Assembly: GCA_943370215.1 (NCBI GenBank)
Contig: CALRQC020000025.1
Span: 29,386-93,385 of the forward strand
Origin: Niveispirillum sp943370215
GTDB lineage: Bacteria; Pseudomonadota; Alphaproteobacteria; Azospirillales; Azospirillaceae
Direction: 5' to 3'
DNA: 64,000 nt
Shown in pieces: positions 43,638 through 51,924 of the stretch (positions within the stretch are counted from its first letter, which is position 1; every line of letters starts with the position of its first letter). The notes below the pieces were generated by a model. That model was not told the DNA's origin, searched no databases, and saw only the letters and a list, made by a program, of their open reading frames with translations. A program made the translations under genes and the position numbers.

Positions 43638-44246
43638 TCAGTCGAGTCCGCGCCGTACGACCCGTTCAATCTCGCGCTTGACCAGCCGCTCCACCATGGT
43701 GGGCAGGTTATCGTCCAGCCATTCGCGAATCATCGGCCGCACCAGATCATAGACAATCTGTTCGACTGTGGTGTCGGAGCGGCCGACCGGTCCTTCACCA
43801 TGGATGGACGGCCCGCCACGGCGGAACCCGGCCAGACCGGAGGCAAAGGCACGGCTGGCCGCATCGGCGGCCTGATCGGAAATCAGGCCATCATCAATGG
43901 GCAGCGGCCGACGCGGCGGCGGCGGTGGGGGGGGCGGTTCGAAGAACGAGGACGGCTCATCGAACGGCTCCGTCAGCTCCAATGGCGGCTCTTCCTCCGG
44001 CTCCGCCATCACAAACGGCTCCGGCTCCTCGAAAACGGGGGGCGGCGGAGGCGGCGGTGCAGGGGGAGGCGGTGGCGGGAGTGGAGGTGGAGGCGGCGGC
44101 GGTGGGGGGGGTGGAGGCGGCGGTGCAGGGGGAGGCGGCGCCTCCGCCTCCGCCGGCGGTGCGTCGCTGTCTTCGGAAATGATCCTGCGGATGGAAGCCA
44201 GGATCTCTTCCATCGACGGTTCTTGTGACGCGCCTTTATCGACCAT
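43638..44246 (-). CDS. popZ: PopZ/DUF2497 polar organising protein
   Basis: 202 residues. The N-terminal helix SMEEILASIRRIISED and the C-terminal oligomerisation segment (VYDLVRPMIREWLDDNLP) are the family signatures. PopZ forms a polar network that anchors chromosome origins and signalling proteins. Between them lies a very long proline tract (residues about 37-70 are nearly all Pro) and an acidic stretch. The linker is usually disordered, but this degree of proline is extreme. It sits between tolC and valS. Confidence 0.9.
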   Translation of the reverse strand: MVDKGASQEPSMEEILASIRRIISEDSDAPPAEAEAPPPPAPPPPPPPPPPPPPPLPPPPPPAPPPPPPPVFEEPEPFVMAEPEEEPPLELTEPFDEPSSFFEPPPPPPPPRRPLPIDDGLISDQAADAASRAFASGLAGFRRGGPSIHGEGPVGRSDTTVEQIVYDLVRPMIREWLDDNLPTMVERLVKREIERVVRRGLD

Positions 44247-44323
44247 CTCGCCTATAACCCGAATTCAACGAATTGGCCGTCAGCCTAGGGCAGAAACGGA
44301 CAAATTTCCATGAGCTTGATGAA

Positions 44324-44350
44324 AAATGGGGGGCAGTTTGCCCCCCATTT
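44324..44350 (-). terminator. Terminator after tolC
   Basis: An 11-bp stem (AAATGGGGGGC with its complement) with TTTTT following on the minus strand separates tolC from popZ. Confidence 0.85.
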
Positions 44351-44377
44351 GCGCAAATTCCCGGAAATACTGTCGGA

Positions 44378-45754
44378 TCAATCAGCCGACAGGCTCCAAA
44401 GCTTGTTGCGCGTGTTGTTGTAATGCGCCTCGTAATCATAGGTCTTGACCGGCAGACCCAGGCGCCCGGCGGTCAATTGACCGGTGGCGGACAGCACCTG
44501 GAAGATCGCCACGATCTCATCACGCTCGGCCTGCACCAGATTGACCTGGGCATTCAGATATTCCTGCTCGGCGTCCAGGGTATCCAGCACCGTGCGCGAA
44601 CCCACAGTGGCTTCCTGGCGCACGCCTTCCAGGGCAATATTGGCCGCGCGCACCTGTTCCTTGCGGGACAGGATGGAGGCGCGGGCCGTCACCAGTGCTT
44701 CCCAGGAGCGAATCCCGCTTTCCCGTGCCTGACGCACCGCCTCGTCAATCTGGATGCGGCGCTGCTGGGCCGTCTGCTTGGCCTGACGCACACGGGCATT
44801 GGGCTCACCCGCAGCATAGACCGGAACGGTAACGCGCGCGACGATGGAACCTTGGTCCAACTGCCCCATGGTCCCGGGTTGATCCCAGGTACGGCTGTAG
44901 GTGCCGACCACGGAAACCGACGGCAACAGCTCACCGGCCGTGGCATCCACGGCCGCATCCGCTGCGCGTTCAGAGAATTTGGCCGCCAGAACGGATGGAT
45001 TGTTCTGCTCCGCCATGGAAACCGTCGCTTCCAGCGACTTCGGCAATTCCACCGTCGGCGCCGGCTGGGTCAGCTTTTCCGGCGACTGGCCCATCAGGCG
45101 GGCGAACACCGCCCGGCTGGCATTCAACTGGCCTTCAGCCGCAATGCGGTTGGAGGTAGACAGCGCCAGACGCGATTCGGACTGGCTGACATCGGTGCGG
45201 GTGATTTCACCCACACGGAACCGGTCACGCGATGCTTCCAACTGGCGGCGCAGCACCTGCTCGTTATTGATGTTCAGTTCCAGCACGGCCTGATCGCGCA
45301 CCACATCGCAATAGGCGGCGGCGGCGGACAGCAGCACCGACTGTTCGGTGGCCACCAGCGAGGCGCGCTGAGCCTGGACCAGCGCTTCGGCACGGTTCAA
45401 GGAGGCGATGGTGCGACCACCACGATAGATCGGCTGCACGACCTGGGCGCTGACCGACTTCTGGTTCCACAACAAATCGGCCGAACCGCCATCCTGCTTG
45501 TAACGCCCAATATCACCGGAGGCGGACACCTGCGGCAGGAAGCCGGAGCGGGCCTGCGGCACCAGTTCATCCGCCGCGCGCAATTCGGCACGTGCCGCTT
45601 CCAAGGTGGGGTTGGCCTGATAAGCAAGCGCCAGCGCGTCATTCAGCGCCTGCGCCTGGGCCGGGTTGATACCCAGCCCCACGGACAGGGCCGCCAGAGG
45701 AAGGGCGGTGCGCGCCAGACGGCGCAGGATCGGCTTCAGACGAGAGGCTCTCAT
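44378..45754 (-). CDS. tolC: TolC-family outer membrane efflux channel
   Basis: 458 residues with a signal peptide (cleavage near AQAQA) and the duplicated TolC layout: GYxP-type beta-hairpins and long coiled-coil helices (for example AQRASLVATEQSVLLSAAAAYCDV and RDEIVAIFQVLSATGQL). It forms the trimeric outer-membrane exit duct for type I secretion and RND efflux, so it could serve the serralysin at the left edge, although that link is inference. It starts 2 bp after the rhodanese stop. Confidence 0.92.
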   Translation of the reverse strand: MRASRLKPILRRLARTALPLAALSVGLGINPAQAQALNDALALAYQANPTLEAARAELRAADELVPQARSGFLPQVSASGDIGRYKQDGGSADLLWNQKSVSAQVVQPIYRGGRTIASLNRAEALVQAQRASLVATEQSVLLSAAAAYCDVVRDQAVLELNINNEQVLRRQLEASRDRFRVGEITRTDVSQSESRLALSTSNRIAAEGQLNASRAVFARLMGQSPEKLTQPAPTVELPKSLEATVSMAEQNNPSVLAAKFSERAADAAVDATAGELLPSVSVVGTYSRTWDQPGTMGQLDQGSIVARVTVPVYAAGEPNARVRQAKQTAQQRRIQIDEAVRQARESGIRSWEALVTARASILSRKEQVRAANIALEGVRQEATVGSRTVLDTLDAEQEYLNAQVNLVQAERDEIVAIFQVLSATGQLTAGRLGLPVKTYDYEAHYNNTRNKLWSLSAD

Positions 45755-45756
45755 TG

Positions 45757-46098
45757 TCAATACACCTTCATCGAGGGGTCGATCCGCCGGGCCCAAGCGT
45801 CGATCCCGCCCGCAATATTGATGGCCCGGTCGAAGCCCTGCGCCCGCAACCAAGTGGTAGCGTGCGCACTACGCATTCCATGGTGGCACATTACCGCAAT
45901 ATCACGATCCTGCGGTAAATCGCCGATGGCACCGGGCAACTGCCCAAGCGGAATGTGAAGGCTGCCGGGAATGGCGCAAAGCTCCACTTCCCAGCCTTCC
46001 CTTACATCCAGCACGACAATGTCGCCCTGCCGGAGACGTTCCGCCAAATCATCCACTGCCAGTTCAAAGTCAGTGATATCGCGCACAGATGACCCCAA
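45757..46098 (-). CDS. Rhodanese-like sulfurtransferase domain protein
   Basis: A single rhodanese domain of 113 residues. The active-site loop CHHGMRS carries the persulfide-forming cysteine near residue 71, and the end (NIAGGIDAWA) is typical. Its role in this operon is unknown, but a small rhodanese between pcm and tolC recurs in alphaproteobacteria. Confidence 0.9.
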   Translation of the reverse strand: MGSSVRDITDFELAVDDLAERLRQGDIVVLDVREGWEVELCAIPGSLHIPLGQLPGAIGDLPQDRDIAVMCHHGMRSAHATTWLRAQGFDRAINIAGGIDAWARRIDPSMKVY

Positions 46099-46109
46099 CC
46101 CTTAATCGA

Positions 46110-46775
46110 TCAGAAGGCAAAAGCCGCCTTCGGCTCCATCCCCGGCAGCAAGGCGGCCGATGCATCGAACAGGGTGCGGCTGGAGATGGTGCCGCCGATC
46201 TTCTGATACAGGCGGGCAACTGCCACCCCACTTTCCGGCAGCAGCACGGTCACCAGACGGCCACCTTCGGCCAGTTGATCCAGCAACGTCTGCGGCACGG
46301 CGGCCACAGCACCTTCCACAATGATCACATCATAGGGCCCCTGCTTGGCCCAACCGGCAGCCAGATCACCCTGGACAATGGCGGCATTGTCCACGCCCAG
46401 CGTCTGCATGGCCTGATTGGCCTGCGCCGCCAGGGTTGCGTCCGATTCTACAGCCACCACGGTAGCGGCCACATGGCCGATGATGGCGGCGGAATAGCCG
46501 GTAGCGGTGCCGACATCCAGAACCAGATCAGTGGCGGCGATGCGCGCTTCCTGGAGCAGGCGACCCAGCACCATCGGCTCCAGCAGGAAGCGGCCATTGC
46601 CGACCGGAATGGCCTTGTCCACATAGGCGACGCCGCGCAGCGCCGTGGGCACGAACTGGTCACGCGGCACGGCCAGGAAAGCATCAACCAAACGCTGGTC
46701 ACTGACCTTGTTCGGCCGGAGCTGGCTTTCGACCATGTTGTAGCGGGCGGCGCTATATTCCGTGGTGGCGATCAT
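46110..46775 (-). CDS. pcm: Protein-L-isoaspartate O-methyltransferase family protein
   Basis: 221 residues. SAM motif I reads VLDVGTATGYSAAI and the PCMT pre-motif is present (MVESQLRPNKVSDQRLVDAF, PRDQFVP). It would repair isoaspartyl residues, or act as the O-methyltransferase subgroup seen at this locus. It is the first gene of pcm-rhodanese-tolC. Confidence 0.88.
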   Translation of the reverse strand: MIATTEYSAARYNMVESQLRPNKVSDQRLVDAFLAVPRDQFVPTALRGVAYVDKAIPVGNGRFLLEPMVLGRLLQEARIAATDLVLDVGTATGYSAAIIGHVAATVVAVESDATLAAQANQAMQTLGVDNAAIVQGDLAAGWAKQGPYDVIIVEGAVAAVPQTLLDQLAEGGRLVTVLLPESGVAVARLYQKIGGTISSRTLFDASAALLPGMEPKAAFAF

Positions 46776-46922
46776 GGGGGTCGTTCGCGCGTGGGGAAAA
46801 GGAAGGATGAGAGGGTACCGGCAAGCGGCACCCCGACGCTATATATCCGCCCCATCCCCGGAACACAATGTTGCGGGCGCACCCAAAACATCATGCCATG
46901 CGCAATTCTTTGTTTCTGGTGC

Positions 46923-46952
46923 TTGACCGCATCGGTAAAGCCCGTCTATATA
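46923..46952 (+). promoter_or_regulatory. Predicted promoter of tRNA-Cys
   Basis: TTGACC (46923-46928) and TATATA (46947-46952), spaced by 18 bp, lie about 50 bp ahead of the tRNA. Confidence 0.6.
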
Positions 46953-47001
46953 CCGGCCCCACGCCGAACGGTCTTCGATGGCTCCGACGTGCGGCACCGT
47001 T

Positions 47002-47075
47002 GGCGCGGTGGCAGAATGGTGATGCAACGGACTGCAAATCCGTGAATCCGGGTTCGATTCCCGGCCGTGCCTCCA
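47002..47075 (+). tRNA. tRNA-Cys (GCA)
   Basis: A complete cloverleaf with anticodon loop CTGCAAA (GCA), T-loop GGTTCGATTCC, U as discriminator base and encoded CCA; acceptor arms GGCGCGG/CCGTGCC. Confidence 0.96.
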
Positions 47076-47096
47076 AATTTCGGCGACAAGCCGTTG

Positions 47097-47124
47097 AAAA
47101 GCCCGCCCTTACCGGCGGGCTTTT
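47097..47124. terminator. Terminator after tRNA-Cys
   Basis: An 11-bp stem (AAAAGCCCGCC with GGCGGGCTTTT) with a T-run, symmetric enough to serve the convergent nudix gene as well. Confidence 0.85.
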
Positions 47125-47140
47125 CTATTTCCACCCTCTG

Positions 47141-47737
47141 TTATTCCAGCCCCCGGCGCAGCGCCTGGCGCAAATCCGCCGGCAGATCCGGCTGGTTCAG
47201 CAGCATCGGGGCGCGCAGCAGGGCGATCAGCGACATGGAATCGGTGATGTCGCCCCGCAGCGCCATATCCAGCGCTTCACGCAGGGGAAGACGGCGCAGG
47301 GCCAATTGTTCGGTCCCCTCCGGCTCCGCCTCTCCTTCCGTCAGGCCCCAGGCCACGAAAACCCCACCTTGTTCATCGCAAACGCTGTTGGAGAGGGCCA
47401 CCTTGTGGATCAGCATCAGGTGCGCCGCCCGCAGCCCCGTCTCCTCCCGCAATTCACGATGCGCGGTATCGGCAAGGCTGGTGCCCAGGGGACAGCCCCC
47501 TTCCGGGATTTCCCAGCTATAGGCATCCAACGAATAGCGAAACTGGCCGACCAGCCAGGTGCTGCCATCATCAGCCACCGGCAGCACCCCCACCGCATGG
47601 TTGGCAAAGCGCACAACACCATAGATGCCGGGCGCCCCATCAGGCTGCTGCACCTCGTGATGTTCCAGCTTGATCCAGGGATTCTCATAAATCCGGGTAC
47701 AGGACAGGGTTTTCCAGGGATTATCGTGGTTAGGCAC
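47141..47737 (-). CDS. NUDIX hydrolase, ADP-ribose-pyrophosphatase-like
   Basis: 198 residues. The nudix helix reads RELREETGL, preceded by EGGCPLG; the glutamate that normally follows the G-x5 spacing is threonine here (GTSLADTAHREL), while the metal-binding REL-EE core is intact. It probably cleaves a nucleoside diphosphate linked to another moiety. The precise substrate is unknown. Confidence 0.85.
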   Translation of the reverse strand: MPNHDNPWKTLSCTRIYENPWIKLEHHEVQQPDGAPGIYGVVRFANHAVGVLPVADDGSTWLVGQFRYSLDAYSWEIPEGGCPLGTSLADTAHRELREETGLRAAHLMLIHKVALSNSVCDEQGGVFVAWGLTEGEAEPEGTEQLALRRLPLREALDMALRGDITDSMSLIALLRAPMLLNQPDLPADLRQALRRGLE

Positions 47738-47846
47738 AGGAGGCGGCTTTCCGTAAAAAGCTGTTTGACACGAAGCAATTATGTGCCTGGCAGGGGAGCC
47801 ATCGCCAACAGCTTTGCAGAAAAATCAAAAAAGTACGAAACAGGGG

Positions 47847-47876
47847 TTTACAAAGCCGTCGGGGGTTGGCTATAAG
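47847..47876 (+). promoter_or_regulatory. Predicted promoter of first tRNA-Asn
   Basis: TTTACA (47847-47852) and TATAAG (47871-47876), spaced by 18 bp, lie about 52 bp upstream of the tRNA. Confidence 0.6.
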
Positions 47877-47928
47877 CCCGCCCACCGCACGATGCGGCGC
47901 CGGCGACGGTGCAGCAACAAGCGTCTGA

Positions 47929-48003
47929 TCCCAGGTAGCTCAGTGGTAGAGCAGGCGGCTGTTAACCGCCCGGTCGGGGGTTCGAATCCCTCCCTGGGAG
48001 CCA
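47929..48003 (+). tRNA. tRNA-Asn (GTT), copy 1
   Basis: Cloverleaf with anticodon loop CTGTTAA, D-arm GGTAGCTCAGTGGTAGAGC and encoded CCA. Confidence 0.96.
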
Positions 48004-48010
48004 ATTGGCA

Positions 48011-48036
48011 GGAACCGAGATGAAAATCTCGGTTCC
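48011..48036 (+). terminator. Hairpin after tRNA-Asn copy 1
   Basis: An 11-bp perfect stem (GGAACCGAGAT with its complement) with a GAAA tetraloop; the T-run is poor, so it may pause or process rather than fully terminate. Confidence 0.5.
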
Positions 48037-48040
48037 ACCC

Positions 48041-48068
48041 TTGGTAAGAACTTGTTTTACTGTATGAT
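48041..48068 (+). promoter_or_regulatory. Predicted promoter of second tRNA-Asn
   Basis: TTGGTA (48041-48046) and TATGAT (48063-48068), spaced by 16 bp, lie immediately upstream of copy 2. Confidence 0.5.
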
Positions 48069-48088
48069 CACGCGTTGATGCGCACTGA

Positions 48089-48163
48089 TCCCAGGTAGCT
48101 CAGTGGTAGAGCAGGCGGCTGTTAACCGCCCGGTCGGGGGTTCGAATCCCTCCCTGGGAGCCA
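48089..48163 (+). tRNA. tRNA-Asn (GTT), copy 2
   Basis: Identical over its full length to the copy at 47929. Confidence 0.96.
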
Positions 48164-48171
48164 ATGATAAG

Positions 48172-48205
48172 GGGCTGAAGCAGCAATGCTTCGGCCCTTT
48201 TTCTT
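48172..48205 (+). terminator. Terminator after tRNA-Asn copy 2
   Basis: An 11-bp stem with one G-U pair and a GCAA loop, followed by TTTTTCTTTTT. Confidence 0.9.
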
Positions 48206-48249
48206 TTTCCGACCTTCAGCCCAACGGACACAGATACGCGCTGCCTGCC

Positions 48250-48483
48250 TCAAAGCTGGTCGTAAAGTGTCGTCTCCCCCACCGCGTCGGCCGAATCGCG
48301 TAATCCGCCATGGCGCTGCCATTCCCCGCACCAGTCGGTGAAGTTGGTGATGGGGAAGGAACCGGCCGGCGAGCGGTCGGTCACCACGGGTGGAAAGCGG
48401 CGACAATTACCCTTGGGTCCGCGTTCCCGCACCCCATGACCCAGCCAGAACCGGCAGGTATAGCAATTATCGCCGCGACGCAC
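48250..48483 (-). CDS. Small cysteine-rich protein of unknown function (77 aa)
   Basis: The protein starts MRRGDNCYTCRFWLG and keeps four cysteines in the order CxxC...NCRRFPPV...WCGEWQ, a pattern suited to a small zinc- or iron-binding module. It has conserved-looking WPV/TNFTDWCGEW ends like other short proteins of this kind. No signal or membrane segment is present. The function is unknown. Confidence 0.65.
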   Translation of the reverse strand: MRRGDNCYTCRFWLGHGVRERGPKGNCRRFPPVVTDRSPAGSFPITNFTDWCGEWQRHGGLRDSADAVGETTLYDQL

Positions 48484-48520
48484 GTTGGCTCACTCCATCC
48501 ATGAAATCCGGCCCATCTTA

Positions 48521-48748
48521 TCATGATTCGACGTCGGAGGGGCTTTTGGGGCTATCGCGCTCCATATCCGATTGTCGCTCGGGCTTGGCCTTGCGCAAAT
48601 CCTCGGCATGGGTCGCGTAATAGACCTGGATATCGGCATTCAGATTATCGCGGCGGTCGGCATCGGTGGGGGAGATATCACCCCCGCTCAGACGCTGGAA
48701 CTCCTGTACCGCCTGTTCCAGCTCCTGTTCATTCCTGATCGGCATCAT
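48521..48748 (-). CDS. Small helical protein of unknown function (75 aa)
   Basis: The start at 48748 (MMPIRNEQELEQAVQEF) is set by a GGAGCCGGG tract upstream. The sequence is hydrophilic with two amphipathic helices and a charged, probably disordered, C-terminus. It resembles the N-terminal part of some HigA-type antitoxin helices only superficially. There is no toxin neighbour. Confidence 0.5.
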   Translation of the reverse strand: MMPIRNEQELEQAVQEFQRLSGGDISPTDADRRDNLNADIQVYYATHAEDLRKAKPERQSDMERDSPKSPSDVES

Positions 48749-48805
48749 CCCGGCTCCGGTCTGTGGTTCTCCTTCAAGAACCCCAGCCGGTGCCATGCGG
48801 TTCCG

Positions 48806-50032
48806 TTAAGCCAATAGCGTGTCAATCGCCGAGCGGCTGCGCAGCGTGCGGTGAACCGGGCAGCTATTGGCGATGTCCAGCAGCCGCTTGCGCTGGCCCT
48901 CATCCAGCCCGCCTTCAATGGTGATGTGGCGGGTGAATTGGTCGACCTTGCCGCCGGCATTCTCCGTCGTCTCCCCCGGCAGGGCGTCACGCTTGGCATG
49001 TTCCACCCGCACGGATACACGGGAAAGCGGCCAGCCCTTGCGGTTGGCATACATCCGCAGCGTCATGGAGGTGCAGGCACCCAGCGCCGCCTGTAACAGC
49101 TCATAGGGGTTGGGGCCCGTGCCGGTGCCGCCATCGGCGGTCGGTTCATCGGCGTGGAATCGGATGCCGGCGGCCTGCACCAGATTGACAAAGGCCCCCT
49201 CCCCCGTCTCCGACACGGTGACGGGGCCGGCATGTTCCACGCCGGCCGGGCGGGCCGAGGGCAAATCCAGCTTCAGGCTGCGCTTGGCCCAGGCGGCCAC
49301 GGTCTCCGCAATGAAATTGGTGGTGCGCTGGTCGGCGGCCAGATGGCCCGCCCCTTCCAGGGCGATGAAGCTCTTGGGATGTTTGGCCAGCGACAAAATC
49401 CGGTCAGCCTCCGCAATCGGCACCACCGGGTCACGCGGATCATGCAGCACCAGCAGCGGACGGCCCAAAGCGGCGATGGCCGACTCCATGTCATGGCTGG
49501 CCACGTCCGCCACGAATTCGCGGGTGATCGGCATTTCCCGGTCGCCGACATTCAGCGGCACCCGCCCGTCGCGGGCCATTTCTGCCTCACGCCCGGCGAT
49601 CTTGCCCAGCAGCGTATGCGGGCCAGACGGGCTGTTCAGCGTCACCACGGCGCCGACACTGGGCAGGTCGCCCGCCACGCGCAGCATGGCCGCCCCGCCC
49701 AGGGAATGGCCCATCAGCAGACGGGGGGGCTCCAGCTCCTGTGTCAGAGCCGCTGCAGCGGCCAGCAGGTCAGCCACATTGGTGGAAAAGGTGGTCTCAT
49801 CAAAGGCACCACCACTATTGCCCAGCCCAGTGAAATCGAACCGCAGCACCGCGAATCCCCGATCCGCCAGCCCCCGGCTGATCCGGGCAGAGGCGTGGTA
49901 ATCCTTGGAACAGGTGAAGCAATGGGCAAAGATGGCCGTGGCGATGGGCCGGCCCTCCGGCAGGTCCAGCCGGCCGGCCAGCGTGGCCCCTGTCGATCCC
50001 GGAAAGTTGAAATCCTGCGTCACGCGCGCCAT
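48806..50032 (-). CDS. Alpha/beta hydrolase fused to an OsmC-like domain
   Basis: 408 residues in two modules. Residues about 1-260 are an alpha/beta hydrolase with the nucleophile elbow GHSLGG (Ser110), the acid region HDPRDPVVP and the histidine in GAGHLAAD. Residues about 270-408 are an OsmC/Ohr-like domain with the peroxidatic-type cysteines in GACTSMTLRM and NSCPVHRTL. OsmC-fold proteins reduce organic hydroperoxides. The fusion, known in other bacteria, suggests hydrolysis of an ester coupled to detoxification. It is divergent from the nudix gene at 50146. Confidence 0.88.
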   Translation of the reverse strand: MARVTQDFNFPGSTGATLAGRLDLPEGRPIATAIFAHCFTCSKDYHASARISRGLADRGFAVLRFDFTGLGNSGGAFDETTFSTNVADLLAAAAALTQELEPPRLLMGHSLGGAAMLRVAGDLPSVGAVVTLNSPSGPHTLLGKIAGREAEMARDGRVPLNVGDREMPITREFVADVASHDMESAIAALGRPLLVLHDPRDPVVPIAEADRILSLAKHPKSFIALEGAGHLAADQRTTNFIAETVAAWAKRSLKLDLPSARPAGVEHAGPVTVSETGEGAFVNLVQAAGIRFHADEPTADGGTGTGPNPYELLQAALGACTSMTLRMYANRKGWPLSRVSVRVEHAKRDALPGETTENAGGKVDQFTRHITIEGGLDEGQRKRLLDIANSCPVHRTLRSRSAIDTLLA

Positions 50033-50145
50033 CGTGCCCTCACCAGCGTTTCATCTTGCGACCCGCTCACGGGCCCGTTGACTGCAAAGCTGGCCCGCCT
50101 GCCCCGCCCTGTGCAACCCCCCTTCGTATTTTCCCGCCACGCCGG

Positions 50146-50817
50146 ATGATCATGACGCACGAAACCTTCCCCCGCCCCTACCCGGTTCTGCCAGGCATCA
50201 CCAGCCCGAAGCGGGTGAAAACTGTGAAATCGGAGACCATTCACAAGGGCTTCATGGAATTTTCCAGACAGACCCTGCAGCATGAAAGGTTCGATGGCGG
50301 CATGACCCCGGTGATCGAGCGGGAAATCTGCCATCGCGGCCATGCGGTGGCGGTGATCCTCTACGACCCTGCCCGCGATGTGCTGTTGATGATTGAACAA
50401 TTCCGCGCCGGGGCGGCAGCCGCCGGGCTGGACCCGTGGCTGCTGGAATTCGTCGCCGGCATGGTGAAACCTGGTGAAGCCGCTGCTGAGGTGGCCGCGC
50501 GGGAGACGGAGGAGGAAGCCGGTTGCACCCCGCGCGACCTGCGCCGCATCTTCACCACAATGCCCAGCCCCGGTGGTTGTACCGAAGTGGTGGACATCTT
50601 CTTCGGCTATGTTGACGCTGAAGGGCTGGGGGGGCTGCATGGGCTGGAAGATGAGGTGGAGGATATCCGCGTGCATCTGGTGCCCGCCGATCTGGCCATT
50701 GCCCAGATGGATGCCAACCGCATCACCAGCGGCTTTACCCTGCTGGGACTGTCCTGGTTCGCCCGCCACCATGCGGCACTGAAGGCGGGCCTTGCGGAGA
50801 ATGCGTTGCAGGGCTGA
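50146..50817 (+). CDS. NUDIX hydrolase, ADP-ribose pyrophosphatase (NudF-like)
   Basis: 223 residues. The nudix box GMVKPGEAAAEVAARETEEEAG is canonical (G-x5-E-x7-RE-x2-EE-x-G). The LEFVAGMV region and EIVDIFF-like stretch after it fit ADP-ribose pyrophosphatases. ATGs at 50146 and 50152 are both possible; the upstream TTG frame is unlikely. It leads the run into cysteine synthase 79 bp downstream. Confidence 0.88.
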   Translation: MIMTHETFPRPYPVLPGITSPKRVKTVKSETIHKGFMEFSRQTLQHERFDGGMTPVIEREICHRGHAVAVILYDPARDVLLMIEQFRAGAAAAGLDPWLLEFVAGMVKPGEAAAEVAARETEEEAGCTPRDLRRIFTTMPSPGGCTEVVDIFFGYVDAEGLGGLHGLEDEVEDIRVHLVPADLAIAQMDANRITSGFTLLGLSWFARHHAALKAGLAENALQG

Positions 50818-50848
50818 GACGGCGGGGGTTAGGTTTTTAACAACCTCG

Positions 50849-50860
50849 CCCCATATGGGG
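50849..50860. promoter_or_regulatory. 12-bp perfect palindrome upstream of cysteine synthase
   Basis: CCCCATATGGGG is fully self-complementary and sits 37 bp before the GTG start; AGGTT/AACCT arms (50831-50846) lie next to it. It is a possible regulator binding site, unassigned. Confidence 0.4.
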
Positions 50861-50896
50861 TGCCGACATTCTACACATGAACAAGGGCACAACGCC

Positions 50897-51898
50897 GTGG
50901 ATATACGCAACGGCTTCATCGACAGCATCGGCCACACCCCGCTGATCCGCCTGAAGGGCCCGTCGGAAGCGACGGGCTGCACCATTCTCGGCAAGGCGGA
51001 ATTCCTCAATCCCGGTGGGTCGGTGAAGGACCGGGCGGCACTCGCCATCGTGCAGGATGCGATTGAACGCGGCCAACTGCGCCCCGGCGGCACCATTGTG
51101 GAAGGCACGGCCGGGAATACCGGCATCGGTCTGGCCCTGGTGGGCAATGCCATGGGCTTTCGCACCGTCATCGTGATGCCGGAAACGCAGAGCCAGGAAA
51201 AGAAGGACATGCTGCGCCTGTGCGGGGCCGACCTGCGGCTGGTGCCGGCCGTGCCCTTCAAGGATCCCGGCAATTATGTGCATGTCTCCCACCGCATTGC
51301 AGAGGAACTGGCGCAGACGGAACCCAACGGCGCCATCTGGGCCAACCAGTTCGACAATCTGGCCAACCGGGAGGGCCACCGCCGCACCACCGGCCCGGAA
51401 ATCTGGCAGCAGACGGACGGCAAGATCGATGCCTTCACCTGCGCCACTGGCACCGGCGGCACGCTGGCCGGCATCGCCCTGGCGCTGAAGGAACGCAACC
51501 CTGAAGTAAAGATCGTGCTGGCCGACCCGATGGGCTCGGCGCTTTACGCCTGGAAAAAGACGGGCGAACTGAAGGCCGAGGGCAATTCCATCACCGAAGG
51601 CATCGGCCAAGGCCGGGTGACGGCCAATCTGGCCGATGCGCCGATCGACGATGCCGTGCAGGTGACGGATGAGGAAGCGTTGCCCATCGTCTTCGACCTG
51701 CTGAAGAATGAAGGGCTGGTGCTGGGCGGTTCCAGCGGCATCAATATTGTTGCCGCCATGAAGGTGGCCCGCCTGCTGGGGCCGGGCCATACCATCGTCA
51801 CCATCCTGTGCGATTACGGAACCCGTTACCAATCCAAGCTGTTCAATCCCAGTTTCCTGCGCGAAAAAGGTTTGCCGGTTCCCGACTGGCTGTCCTGA
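50897..51898 (+). CDS. cysK: Cysteine synthase A (O-acetylserine sulfhydrylase)
   Basis: 333 residues from a GTG at 50897 (AAGGG nine bases upstream), where the family-like sequence DIRNGFIDSIGHTPLIRL begins. The PLP lysine lies in GGSVKDRAA (about residue 44). The substrate loop reads EGTAGNTGIG, the alphaproteobacterial form of EPTSGNTG. It makes cysteine from O-acetylserine and sulfide. The gene precedes alaX, sseA, GNAT and metC on the same strand, a sulfur-metabolism neighbourhood. Confidence 0.92.
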   Translation: MDIRNGFIDSIGHTPLIRLKGPSEATGCTILGKAEFLNPGGSVKDRAALAIVQDAIERGQLRPGGTIVEGTAGNTGIGLALVGNAMGFRTVIVMPETQSQEKKDMLRLCGADLRLVPAVPFKDPGNYVHVSHRIAEELAQTEPNGAIWANQFDNLANREGHRRTTGPEIWQQTDGKIDAFTCATGTGGTLAGIALALKERNPEVKIVLADPMGSALYAWKKTGELKAEGNSITEGIGQGRVTANLADAPIDDAVQVTDEEALPIVFDLLKNEGLVLGGSSGINIVAAMKVARLLGPGHTIVTILCDYGTRYQSKLFNPSFLREKGLPVPDWLS

Positions 51899-51924
51899 TA
51901 TCACCCCTTGATGGAGGTCCGCCC

